From CAYOLL01 sp964404765 [NCBI: uncultured Gemmatimonadota bacterium] (lineage in GTDB: Bacteria; 4572-55), in NCBI GenBank assembly GCA_964404765.1, contig CAYOLL010000008.1, forward strand, positions 3,822 through 67,821: a DNA stretch of 64,000 nt, written 5' to 3'. Shown in pieces: positions 8,886 through 16,104 of the stretch. Numbering within the stretch: position 1 is the stretch's first letter; every line of letters starts with the position of its first letter. Below the pieces are notes generated by a model. The model saw nothing but the letters and a program-made list of their open reading frames with translations, made no database searches and was not told the origin of the DNA. Made by a program: the position numbers and the translations under genes.

Positions 8886-9734
8886 CTAATAGACATAAAA
8901 TCCGCGCCCGGTTTTACGGCCAAGGTGGCCGGCAACAACCATTTTCCGCAATAAGGGGCAGGGTCGATATTTGCTATCGCCTAAATCTTTGTGCAGGACT
9001 TCCAGAATATTGAGACAGACATCCAGACCGATTAAATCCGCCAGCGCCAGCGGACCCATTGGATGGGCCATGCCCAATTTCATGACGGTATCAATCGCTT
9101 CCTTGGTTGCGACCCCTTCCATCAACGCAAAAATGGCTTCGTTAATCATCGGCATCAGAATACGGTTGGCCACAAAACCGGGATAATCGTTGACTTCCAC
9201 CGGTGTTTTGCCCAATTTCTTTGCCATCTCGGCAATCGCCAGATACGTTTCATCGCTGGTGTCTAAGCCGCGAATAATTTCGACAAGCTGCATCATGGGC
9301 ACCGGATTCATAAAATGCATACCGATGACTTTTCCCGGCCGCTTGGTTGCGGCGGCAATCGCCGTGATGGAGATGGAGGACGTGTTGGAACCCAAAATTG
9401 TCTCCGGTGGACAGATTTGATCCAGTTTTTTAAAGATATCGCGCTTCACATCCGCATTTTCATAGACGGCTTCGATGACCAATTGGCTATCGCAGGCCGT
9501 ATCCAGAGTTGACTCTAATTTAAGCAGTGAAAACGCTTTATCCTTATCCTCAGCTTTGATAATGCCTTTTTTGACTTGCCGATCCATATTGCCGGAAATG
9601 ACACCACGCGCTTTTTCCAACACGGCGGTGTCTAAGTCGATCAGGATGGTCGGGTACCCCGCCAATAAATGAACATGGACGATGCCGTTACCCATCGTTC
9701 CGCCGCCAATAACGCTGACTTGTTTGATCTCCAT
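8886..9734 (-). CDS. hbd: 3-hydroxybutyryl-CoA dehydrogenase
   Basis: A 282-residue NAD-dependent 3-hydroxyacyl-CoA dehydrogenase. The N-terminal Rossmann fold has GGGTMGNGI (residues 10-18). SNTSSISIT and [15 protein letters not shown] carry the Ser, catalytic His and Asn of the family, and the C-terminal dimerisation domain has the typical [18 protein letters not shown] and [11 protein letters not shown] ends. It interconverts acetoacetyl-CoA-type and 3-hydroxyacyl-CoA substrates in beta-oxidation or butyrate metabolism. Length fits a single-function enzyme. It lies about 155 bp upstream of oleA on the same strand, so co-transcription is possible. Whether it substitutes for OleD (2-alkyl-3-ketoacid reductase, a different family) is speculative. 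Confidence 0.95.
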   Translation of the reverse strand: MEIKQVSVIGGGTMGNGIVHVHLLAGYPTILIDLDTAVLEKARGVISGNMDRQVKKGIIKAEDKDKAFSLLKLESTLDTACDSQLVIEAVYENADVKRDIFKKLDQICPPETILGSNTSSISITAIAAATKRPGKVIGMHFMNPVPMMQLVEIIRGLDTSDETYLAIAEMAKKLGKTPVEVNDYPGFVANRILMPMINEAIFALMEGVATKEAIDTVMKLGMAHPMGPLALADLIGLDVCLNILEVLHKDLGDSKYRPCPLLRKMVVAGHLGRKTGRGFYVY

Positions 9735-9764
9735 TGTAAAGCGCCTTTCCTTTAAAGTTGTTTT

Positions 9765-9876
9765 GGCTCATGGAACACGTTTGTGGAAATCGAAACCTTG
9801 CGAAGGCTTCGGTGCACAAAATATGCGGATTTCAAATTAAGCCTTCGCAAGGTTTCACCATCTTATCCCATGAACC
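9765..9876. repeat. dispersed palindromic repeat, family 1 copy 2
   Basis: Same orientation as the copy at 3523-3632, with about ten differences. It contains ACCTTGCGAAGGCTTCGGTG and the inverted arm AAGCCTTCGCAAGGTTTCAC, bounded by GGCTCATGGAACA and CCCATGAACC. Confidence 0.9.
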
Positions 9877-9896
9877 AGTTGTTTTGAATCGTGAGG

Positions 9897-10069
9897 GTTC
9901 TTGATCATTTTTTGTACTAGTCAACGACCTGTCGAATACTGTCATGCCGGAATGCTTTTATCCGGCATCTTGTTTGCCAGTAAGAAGATTCCGGCTAAAA
10001 ACGTGCCGGAATAACATCGGTGTAAAAGTGTTCTAAAGGTTGTTGACTAGTACAGTTCTTGATCATTTT
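9897..10069. mobile_element. MITE-like palindrome with 15-bp flanking duplication
   Basis: A 143-bp segment (9912-10054) with terminal inverted repeats TGTACTAGTCAAC(g/a)ACCT, flanked on both sides by the identical 15-mer gttcttgatcatttt (9897-9911 and 10055-10069). The direct repeat looks like a target-site duplication. The interior carries CCGGAAT-type palindromes and no coding potential, as in a non-autonomous miniature element. Confidence 0.7.
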
Positions 10070-10148
10070 ACAGGTTTGATGAATAATTCAGGCTAAGGAC
10101 GAAATAGGCATTTCGCCCTATAACTCTTCCTTTTTATTGCTCAACGGA

Positions 10149-13100
10149 TCATTTTTTTTCCATCACCACAACGGTGACATCGTCCATTTGCACCTCGCCC
10201 TGACTGAATTCGCGCAGCGTTTCCAGCAGTTGGGTAATGATGTCTTTTGGATTATTTTCACCGGTTTTGGCGAAGAAATCAGTTAACTTCGGCAGGCCAA
10301 ACATTTCTTTGGCCGAGTTCTGATATTCCGTGACGCCGTCGGTATAGAGCATGATTCGATCTCCGGCGTTCAACTGCAGCGTGTTCTCATTCACCGCATA
10401 TTCGATGCTGTCCACAATCCCCAGGCAAACGCCGCCGGGGCGGATTACTTCGCATTTTTTGGTAGCCCGGCGATAGACCAGAATGCGTTCGTGCCCGGCG
10501 CCGGTATAGGTCAATTCGCCGGTATGATGGTCCCAGCCCAATAATAACATGGTGATGAACATGGGGTTGACCATTTCGGCCAGATGTGGATAAAGCAGGC
10601 GATTGGCACGGACAATAATATCCAGCGTCGGCAGGTTTTCCGGCGCAAGTGAGTGAAAAATAGCCCGCACTTCTACCATAAGAAGACTGGCCGGGATACC
10701 TTTACCGGCCACATCGCCAATGGTTATGTAGAGTTTGCCGTCGTTACCGGAGCGGATAAAATCGTAATAATCTCCGCCGACTTCGCGGGCGGTTTTCATG
10801 TAGCCGGCGATGATAAAGTCCGGATCGGACGGCGGATGTTTTGGAATCAGGGATAATTGAATGGAGCGGGCGCGTTCCATTTCTTCCAGCTTGCCTTTTT
10901 GCTCGATTTGGAGTTGATAGCGCCGTCGCTGCAGAGCAAAGCCCGCAATGACGATTCCGATGAGAAGCCCGGCGATTAAAGATCGAAACCACCAGGTTTT
11001 CCAAAAAGGCGGCGCAATAATCAGACGAACGGACGTATTTTTGCTGCTCCAGATCCCGTCGCTATTGGCCGCCCGGACGCTAAAGGTGTAACGGCCGCCG
11101 TCCAGATTGGTGTAGCTGGCGTAGCAACGGTTTCCGGCATTAATCCAACCCGTATCAAAGCCTTCCAGCTTGTAGGCGTACTGGTTGCGCTCCGGGTGGG
11201 TATAGTCCAGGGCGGCAAATTCGATGGAAAAGAAATTGTCCCGGTAGGATAATTGAATCACGTCTAATTCGCCAATAGCACGATCAAACTCAATTTCATG
11301 ATCGAATTTTTTAAAGGCGGTAAGAACTACCGGCGGTTCATAAGAATTGTCTTGTAATTTGCCGGGATCAAACGCCGCTGCGCCATTAAAGCTGCCCAAT
11401 ACGATCCGGCCGGTTGGGCTCTTATAAATCGCGTTACGGTAAAATTCATGCGCCGGTAAGCCGTGATCCATGCCATAACTGCGAAAGGATTTCGCTGCCG
11501 GATTGTAGCGCGTCAGACCCTGATTGGTGGCTATCCACACATGCCCGTTTATATCCGTTGTGAGGCTGTTAATAACGTCATTGGCCAGGCCGTCGGTCAT
11601 AAAGAAGCGTTGGATTTGGCCGGTTGTTGGGTTCAACTGATTCAAGCCGTAAGCCGTGCCTACCCAAATTTGTCCCGCGGCATCTTCCGTCAGGCATTGA
11701 ATCAGGTTGTCGCTCAGGCTATTGGCGGCGGCGTCCTGATGTTGATATTGCTTAAAGCTGCTACTGCCCGGTTGCCATTTGGCCAATCCATTTCGGGTGC
11801 CTATCCAGATTTGGCCGCCACTGTCACACAATAAAGCGCTGATAGAGTTATCCGGCAGGCCGTTTTCCTGAAAATAGCGGGTAAAAGCGATCTGCCCGCT
11901 TTGCTGCAGTCGGGACAAGTCGAGGCGGTTTAATCCATGATCTGTGCCGATCCACAAATGGCGGGCCTTGTCTTCGACAATCGACATGATGCGGCCATTA
12001 GAAAGGCAGGTTGAGTCGTCGGGATTAGCGGCAAATAGCTGAAAAACAGATGGCGTTTTGGGCGTGGCAAACTCGGTTGCCGGCACTCGGATCAAACCGT
12101 TTTGGTACATCCCAATCCAAACATCACCATAAGAATCTTCATAGATGGCGCGAATGCGGGCCAGCGCCAGACTGACGCGGCTTTCCGGTTCATAGGTCAA
12201 TGTCGTCACATTTTTGATCTCGCCGCTTTCCGATTCTGTTACCAGATTGACTCCACCGCCATCGGTGCCGAGCCAAAGCCGCTGAAAACGATCCATCCAA
12301 ACAGCGGTAACCGTATTGTGGCTAAGCTGAAATGCCGCGGTGTACTCACCCGGCAGGGCCTGAAATTTCTGCGGCTTAAGGTCTAACTTGTTCACGCCAC
12401 CGCCGCGCGTCGCGATCCACAAGTTGCCGGATGCATCTTCGCAAAGAGCGCGCACGTCATCATGGCTTAAACTATTTGGGTTTAGCCGGTCGTGGGTGTA
12501 GATTTGAAATTGGCCGGTTTGACGATCCAGGCGCGCCAATCCGCCGCCTTCGGTGCCTACCCACATTTGACCGGTGTGATCTTCCCACAGGCTGGTAATG
12601 ATATTTTCGACGGAGTTTAATTTTTCCGGGTGAGGGAAATAGCGGGTAAAGGCATTTCGCTGTGGGTCATAGCGATTTAAACCGGACTGTGTGCCGATCC
12701 AGTAAACGCCGGTATGGTCTTTTAATATCGCGCGCACCCGGCTATGCGATAAGCTGGTAGAGTCGGCATAGTTGTGTGTCAGGTAGCGGATTTCGTCGCT
12801 GAGCGGATTGAGCAGGTTGAGGCCGTCGTCGGTACCAATCCAGATGTCGTCGTTATAGCCTTCGGCAACAACCCAGACCCGATTATTGCTGAGCCGAACC
12901 GGTGTATCGGTCGAAAAGCGGTCGAACTGCAGCCGGTCTGGGATAAGCGGCTGCTTCTCGTTAAAATGCAAGCGCTGCAGTCCGGACTGATAAGTGCCGA
13001 TCCATAAAGTGCCGGCTTTGTCCTGATAAACCATTTGCACCCGATTATCCTGTAAACCATGCGGGCTTTGCGGATTGGCCTGAAGGCGCACAAACTTTAA

Positions 13101-13457
13101 CGTGGCCGGATCCAACACATTCAGGCCGGCCCCCCATGTCGACAACCATATTCTTCCATCGCGGGTCTGAAAAATCTGGCTGATGTCCTTGGTGGCCAGG
13201 GCAGTGGTATCGTGCGGGTTTGGGTTGAAGGCGCGAAAGGCATGACCGTCGTAACGATTAAGACCGCCCTCACCGGCAAACCACATATAACCCTGATGGT
13301 CTTGCAGAACCGAATAGACGACGCTATGCGACAGACCATGCCGCGGTGTCAGACGCTCAAACTTGCAGAGATCAGCGCCATCAGCGCTACGACCGGCCAG
13401 GCAGATGATGATCGGCAGCCATAATCCTATTTTTGGGAAAACGATTTGTGTGCGCAT
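10149..13457 (-). CDS. Reg_prop beta-propeller sensor with SpoIIE phosphatase domain
   Basis: A 1102-residue membrane sensor. After an N-terminal signal or anchor (residues 8-25) come about 14 ligand-type propeller repeats (Reg_prop, pattern IWIGTxxGLNRYD), then a Y_Y_Y domain (YKLEGFDTGWINAG...), one membrane helix near residues 825-845 and a short coiled coil. A C-terminal PP2C/SpoIIE phosphatase completes it. Metal ligands are all present: VGGDYYD, IGDVAGKGI, LYTDGVTE and MDDVTVVVM. The propellers are periplasmic and the phosphatase cytosolic, so an extracellular cue probably controls dephosphorylation of an anti-sigma-antagonist-type partner. That partner is not adjacent, although an ECF sigma gene lies about 1.5 kb upstream. 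Reg_prop proteins often sense polysaccharides, mostly in hybrid histidine kinases; the phosphatase output is a variant. Confidence 0.92.
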   Translation of the reverse strand: MRTQIVFPKIGLWLPIIICLAGRSADGADLCKFERLTPRHGLSHSVVYSVLQDHQGYMWFAGEGGLNRYDGHAFRAFNPNPHDTTALATKDISQIFQTRDGRIWLSTWGAGLNVLDPATLKFVRLQANPQSPHGLQDNRVQMVYQDKAGTLWIGTYQSGLQRLHFNEKQPLIPDRLQFDRFSTDTPVRLSNNRVWVVAEGYNDDIWIGTDDGLNLLNPLSDEIRYLTHNYADSTSLSHSRVRAILKDHTGVYWIGTQSGLNRYDPQRNAFTRYFPHPEKLNSVENIITSLWEDHTGQMWVGTEGGGLARLDRQTGQFQIYTHDRLNPNSLSHDDVRALCEDASGNLWIATRGGGVNKLDLKPQKFQALPGEYTAAFQLSHNTVTAVWMDRFQRLWLGTDGGGVNLVTESESGEIKNVTTLTYEPESRVSLALARIRAIYEDSYGDVWIGMYQNGLIRVPATEFATPKTPSVFQLFAANPDDSTCLSNGRIMSIVEDKARHLWIGTDHGLNRLDLSRLQQSGQIAFTRYFQENGLPDNSISALLCDSGGQIWIGTRNGLAKWQPGSSSFKQYQHQDAAANSLSDNLIQCLTEDAAGQIWVGTAYGLNQLNPTTGQIQRFFMTDGLANDVINSLTTDINGHVWIATNQGLTRYNPAAKSFRSYGMDHGLPAHEFYRNAIYKSPTGRIVLGSFNGAAAFDPGKLQDNSYEPPVVLTAFKKFDHEIEFDRAIGELDVIQLSYRDNFFSIEFAALDYTHPERNQYAYKLEGFDTGWINAGNRCYASYTNLDGGRYTFSVRAANSDGIWSSKNTSVRLIIAPPFWKTWWFRSLIAGLLIGIVIAGFALQRRRYQLQIEQKGKLEEMERARSIQLSLIPKHPPSDPDFIIAGYMKTAREVGGDYYDFIRSGNDGKLYITIGDVAGKGIPASLLMVEVRAIFHSLAPENLPTLDIIVRANRLLYPHLAEMVNPMFITMLLLGWDHHTGELTYTGAGHERILVYRRATKKCEVIRPGGVCLGIVDSIEYAVNENTLQLNAGDRIMLYTDGVTEYQNSAKEMFGLPKLTDFFAKTGENNPKDIITQLLETLREFSQGEVQMDDVTVVVMEKK

Positions 13458-13493
13458 AATTCATGCTCAGGTGGTCAGGCTGTAGGTTTTTAG

Positions 13494-13668
13494 GCTGTAG
13501 GTCAAGCTAAGCCAAATCCGGCGGAACTTATTCACCGTTCACAATTGACTATTTACCATTGTTTTTACGATTTCGAGACCGAACACATACTTAAAAGTCG
13601 AATTGTGAATGATCAATTGTGAATTGCGAATGGTGAATTTAAACCTGCCTGCCTTAGCTTGACACCTA
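13494..13668. repeat. intergenic palindromic repeat
   Basis: About 175 bp between the sensor and HD genes. Outer arms TAGGTCAAGCTAAG (13498) and CTTAGCTTGAC (13652), with inner arms ACCGTTCACAATTG and CAATTGTGAATTGCGAATGG. It is bracketed by GGCTGTAGG on both sides. No gene in the stretch. Confidence 0.7.
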
Positions 13669-13724
13669 TGGGCTGTAGGCTCGCAGCGAGTAGCCTAATA
13701 GCCTACAGTCTATTCGCCTAAAGC

Positions 13725-14291
13725 CTATCCGCCTGCTTTCAAATAACGTGAATATTGTTCGATTTTCTCACCCAGCCTTTGGGCCAGGGCGGCATTCGCC
13801 TCGTGGAGGGCATTGTAGATCAGCCGTGCTTCTTGTTGATAGGCAAGAATTTTGGCGTTGTTCCAGTAGTGAGGCGGATGATACAGATTCGTGATCCGGT
13901 CGGCCAATTTGACTACCCAGACTTCTTTGGGTTGTAAGCGAATCCGCTGCAGACTGTCCACCATTTGCTCGTTTTTTGTGGGCAGACGTTCGTCCTTTGT
14001 CAGCGCCAGCACTCCGGCGGCAACCGCTTCACCAAAATGCTCCTGCACCAACTCCGGTGTAGCGACGGTGTCTTCGATCACATCGTGCAGCAGCGCGCAT
14101 TGCACGGCCAGATTTCCATCCAACTGTGGATCGGTCGGCAGCGCCCACAGGACTTCCATCGCCACGCTGGCAACATGACTCAGATATTCAATTCGCTCGC
14201 CTGGATTCGCGCCGCCATAGGTTTGACCTTGATGAAAACGGGTGGCAAAACTCCAGGCTTCTTTGTAGATTTCCGGTGACCAGGTACTCAT
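13725..14291 (-). CDS. HD-domain hydrolase, small alarmone hydrolase-like
   Basis: The ATG at 14291 (MSTWSPEIYKEA) has GGAG five bases upstream and gives 188 residues; another ATG five codons earlier is possible. Residues about 20-150 match the HD region of SpoT/MESH1: FATRFHQGQTY near the N-terminus, then LSHVASVAMEVL, ALLHDVIEDT with the HD pair, and KLADRITNLYHP. Proteins of this size without a synthetase domain hydrolyse (p)ppGpp to GDP/GTP plus pyrophosphate. No RelA synthetase, TGS or ACT domain is present. The first His of HxxxxD is shifted in the H-P-type loop (SHVAS), as in other family members. Hydrolysis of another nucleotide cannot be excluded. Confidence 0.85.
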   Translation of the reverse strand: MSTWSPEIYKEAWSFATRFHQGQTYGGANPGERIEYLSHVASVAMEVLWALPTDPQLDGNLAVQCALLHDVIEDTVATPELVQEHFGEAVAAGVLALTKDERLPTKNEQMVDSLQRIRLQPKEVWVVKLADRITNLYHPPHYWNNAKILAYQQEARLIYNALHEANAALAQRLGEKIEQYSRYLKAGG

Positions 14292-14321
14292 ATCCGCTCC
14301 ATTCAAAATCGGAATTTAGTT

Positions 14322-14374
14322 TGATTTGCCTAAATCGCACCCCTGCGCGAATAAGGCGATTCGCGCTACAATTG
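14322..14374. repeat. dispersed repeat, family 2 copy 2 (inverted)
   Basis: Reverse complement of the element at 6692-6752: TGATTTGCCTAAATCGCACC, CCTGCGCGAATAAGGCGATT, CGCGCTACAATTG. It lies between the HD gene and the small membrane protein gene. Confidence 0.8.
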
Positions 14375-14386
14375 CGGCTTGCCGCC

Positions 14387-14608
14387 TTATGATTTATGGA
14401 AATGGCCAAGACGACGCCAGACTTGAAAGGACGCCAACACCGGCAGAATCAACACCGCTAACCAGCCCAGCCCCAAAACAATAGCTTCCAGAAAACGTGG
14501 CAGCAGGCCCGCATGTGGTCCGGCGAGAATGATAACCACGAAGAACGCAGTAACAGCGACAACCGCCAGTGACAGCAAATACATGATGGCAGTTAGCATG
14601 ATTCTCAA
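14387..14608 (-). CDS. small two-helix membrane protein
   Basis: A 73-residue protein with two hydrophobic helices (about residues 5-30 and 40-63) joined by GPHAGLLPRFLE and ending in a basic tail (VWRRLGHFHKS), so probably an inner-membrane hairpin. The TTG at 14608 is eight bases after AGGAG and is the best start. The ATG three codons later is 17 bases from that site. Just upstream on the same strand is a hairpin followed by a T-rich run, so its expression may depend on read-through. No family recognised. It could be a phage-holin-like or DUF-type membrane peptide, but nothing supports either. Confidence 0.6.
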   Translation of the reverse strand: MRIMLTAIMYLLSLAVVAVTAFFVVIILAGPHAGLLPRFLEAIVLGLGWLAVLILPVLASFQVWRRLGHFHKS

Positions 14609-14629
14609 AGATGCCGCTCCTGATTAGGA

Positions 14630-14672
14630 TAAAAATAAAATAGACCTTGCCAACTCGCGTCAGCAAGGTCTA
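14630..14672 (-). terminator. rho-independent terminator or leader attenuator
   Basis: On the minus strand, perfect 10-bp arms TAGACCTTGC / GCAAGGTCTA with a 12-nt loop are followed at once by TTTTATTTTTA. It lies about 240 bp past the sigma factor stop and only about 10 bp before the AGGAG of the small membrane protein, so it could end the sigma transcript or attenuate the next gene. Confidence 0.7.
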
Positions 14673-14714
14673 TTATCAGTATTTGACCGGGGAAAGTCAA
14701 GCATTTTATCAGGA

Positions 14715-14878
14715 GTTTAACCGTCCTTTCATTGTTGATGGTTATCGCAACTAAGGGTATGTTCCCCGGCACTTGAAGCCGGCAAGCTTCAGAATTTGCG
14801 CAATGTTTAAGTGCCGGGGACGTTATCGCTGTTTTGAGGTTAACCGTCCTTTCAGTGTTGATGGTTAGCGTAACTAAA
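14715..14878. repeat. palindrome family 3 copy flanked by imperfect direct repeats
   Basis: A 39-bp sequence beginning TTAACCGTCCTTTCATTGTT (14718) recurs at about 14841 with four changes. Between them lies a palindrome with arms TTCCCCGGCACTT (14762) and AAGTGCCGGGGACG (14809-14822), followed by TTATCGCTGTTTT. The same palindrome and tail occur inside the NRPS gene at 43187-43271. Confidence 0.8.
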
Positions 14879-14915
14879 CATTCGTAATATATCGGTTGTG
14901 CGCTTACAACGGCGC

Positions 14916-15599
14916 TTATACTGACGATGTCCAGTAGCGCGTCATTTTTTGGCGCAACGTTTTTTGCGACCGATGAAAGCGCTGGCGCACGCAGAGCTCC
15001 GTAAATGGCTTGCCTTCCGTGTCCTTTAGCCGGTCAGCGATTTCGCGATGCGACATTTTTTCGCCAATGCGCCAATGCAGGATCAGCATGTCCACGGGCT
15101 TCATATCCAACAAAACCTTTTGGTAATAGGTATTGACTTCGCTGGATAAAACCGACTGCTCCGGCGTGCTGTGACGGCTGGCGATGACGTCGCCATACGT
15201 TTGACGGGGCCGGCCTCTGAACGCGGGAATCGTGTCATCCAATGAGACACAATGATCCATTGGAATCTCGCGGCTGCGGCTTTGCGCGCTGTCATAAGCA
15301 ACATTGCGGGCAATCGTACACAGCCAGGTCAAAAATTGTGTGTTGGAAAATGGTTGGTAAGTTTCAATGAAATTATAGGCGCGGTAAAATGTTTCCGAGA
15401 GAACTTCTTCTCGTTGTGTAGCGTTTAAAAAGCTAAGGCGGGACAGATAACGGTCAACCGGTCGGCGCAGCAAGGCATACAGATTGGCAAAAACGTGCTG
15501 CGCAGTGCGCGTGTTGTTCATTTGACGCGCTTGTTTTACCTGGGCCACCAGGTTTTGCGCTTCGTGGTCAAGGCATTGCACCGGCTTGGTCAATCTCAT
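14916..15599 (-). CDS. RNA polymerase sigma factor, ECF/sigma-70 family
   Basis: A 227-residue sigma factor. Region 2 spans about residues 25-110: LSRLSFLNATQREEVLSETFYRAYNF, then FLTWLCTIARNVAYDSAQSR with the core-binding and -10 reading helix. After a long linker (RGRPRQTYGDVIASRHSTPEQ), region 4 (about 160-220) has MLILHWRIGEKMSHREIADRL and a recognition helix. The linker is longer than in most ECFs. The start has AAGGAG five bases upstream. An 18-bp palindrome 45-62 bp upstream of the ATG could be an operator or autoregulatory site. No anti-sigma gene is adjacent; the nearest candidate regulators are the SpoIIE-type sensor and the small membrane protein downstream. Confidence 0.88.
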   Translation of the reverse strand: MRLTKPVQCLDHEAQNLVAQVKQARQMNNTRTAQHVFANLYALLRRPVDRYLSRLSFLNATQREEVLSETFYRAYNFIETYQPFSNTQFLTWLCTIARNVAYDSAQSRSREIPMDHCVSLDDTIPAFRGRPRQTYGDVIASRHSTPEQSVLSSEVNTYYQKVLLDMKPVDMLILHWRIGEKMSHREIADRLKDTEGKPFTELCVRQRFHRSQKTLRQKMTRYWTSSV

Positions 15600-15643
15600 A
15601 AAAGCTCCTTTCTTAGTCTATCCTCATGTGTCACGAGAAATAA

Positions 15644-15661
15644 ACTAAACGAATGTTTAGT
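15644..15661. promoter_or_regulatory. candidate operator, ACTAAAC-GAAT-GTTTAGT
   Basis: Perfect 7-bp inverted arms with a 4-bp spacer, 45 bp upstream of the sigma factor ATG. A related site (AAACAAATGTTTAGTT, 15741-15756) lies 80 bp away, and CGAATGTTTAGTT is repeated on the minus strand at 14872-14884, just downstream of the sigma gene. Symmetry and repetition suggest a dimeric regulator site. Confidence 0.45.
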
Positions 15662-15843
15662 ATTAATAACAAAATAGTGCGAAAATCACAGGCGAATGGT
15701 CAGTTTTAGTACAATTTACGATAAATATTACCCGCATGTAAAACAAATGTTTAGTTATTAAACTATAAAAATTAAATAAAGTTACATCATGTTGAAAACT
15801 TTTTTCGTCAATTATGCGTCTAAAGTTTTATAAATTTAAATTT

Positions 15844-15954
15844 GGTTCATGGGATAAAATGGTGAAACCTTGCGAAGGCTTAATTTGAAATTCGCATGTT
15901 TTGTGCATTGAAGCCTTCGCAAGGTTGGATTTTCACAAACTTGTTCCATGAGCC
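15844..15954. repeat. dispersed palindromic repeat, family 1 copy 3 (inverted)
   Basis: Reverse orientation relative to the copies at 3523 and 9765. Starts GGTTCATGGGATAAAATGGT and ends CTTGTTCCATGAGCC, with arms CCTTGCGAAGGCTT / AAGCCTTCGCAAGG. Confidence 0.9.
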
Positions 15955-15968
15955 ATAAATTTTAAAGA

Positions 15969-15997
15969 TTGACAAATCAACGCTGCGGCTTTACAAT
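15969..15997 (+). promoter_or_regulatory. sigma-70-like promoter for TonB receptor
   Basis: TTGACA (15969-15974), a 17-bp spacer and TACAAT (15992-15997), about 105 bp upstream of the TonB receptor ATG at 16105. Confidence 0.6.
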
Positions 15998-16104
15998 CAA
16001 AGCTGTGCGTAAAAGCAGCATTACAGTCATAATTTTTGAAGCTTAAGAATCTGAAAAGCCTTTATCCATTCAATCTTTTGACCAAAACTTGACGGAGCGA
16101 AAAA

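Larger units (their letters stand above)
9735..10148. other. intergenic region with two palindromic insertions
   Basis: About 410 bp upstream of hbd and downstream of the propeller/SpoIIE gene. It is mostly occupied by copy 2 of repeat family 1 (9765-9876) and a MITE-like palindrome flanked by 15-bp direct repeats (9897-10069). No gene seen. Confidence 0.7.
15600..16104. other. divergent intergenic region: operator-like boxes, palindrome, promoter
   Basis: About 500 bp of AT-rich DNA between the sigma factor (minus) and TonB receptor (plus) genes. It contains the GTTTAGT boxes (15644-15661, 15741-15756), inverted copy 3 of repeat family 1 (15844-15954) and a consensus-like promoter for the receptor (15969-15997). 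No gene seen. Confidence 0.65.

Noticed and set aside
10149-13457. Calling the propeller protein a hybrid two-component histidine kinase
   Set aside because: Reg_prop and Y_Y_Y domains are present, but the output is a SpoIIE phosphatase; no HisKA, HATPase or receiver domain is visible.
3523-15954. Repeated 110-bp palindromes as a possible CRISPR array
   Set aside because: Copies are dispersed kilobases apart and occur in both orientations, and no spacers or cas genes are present.
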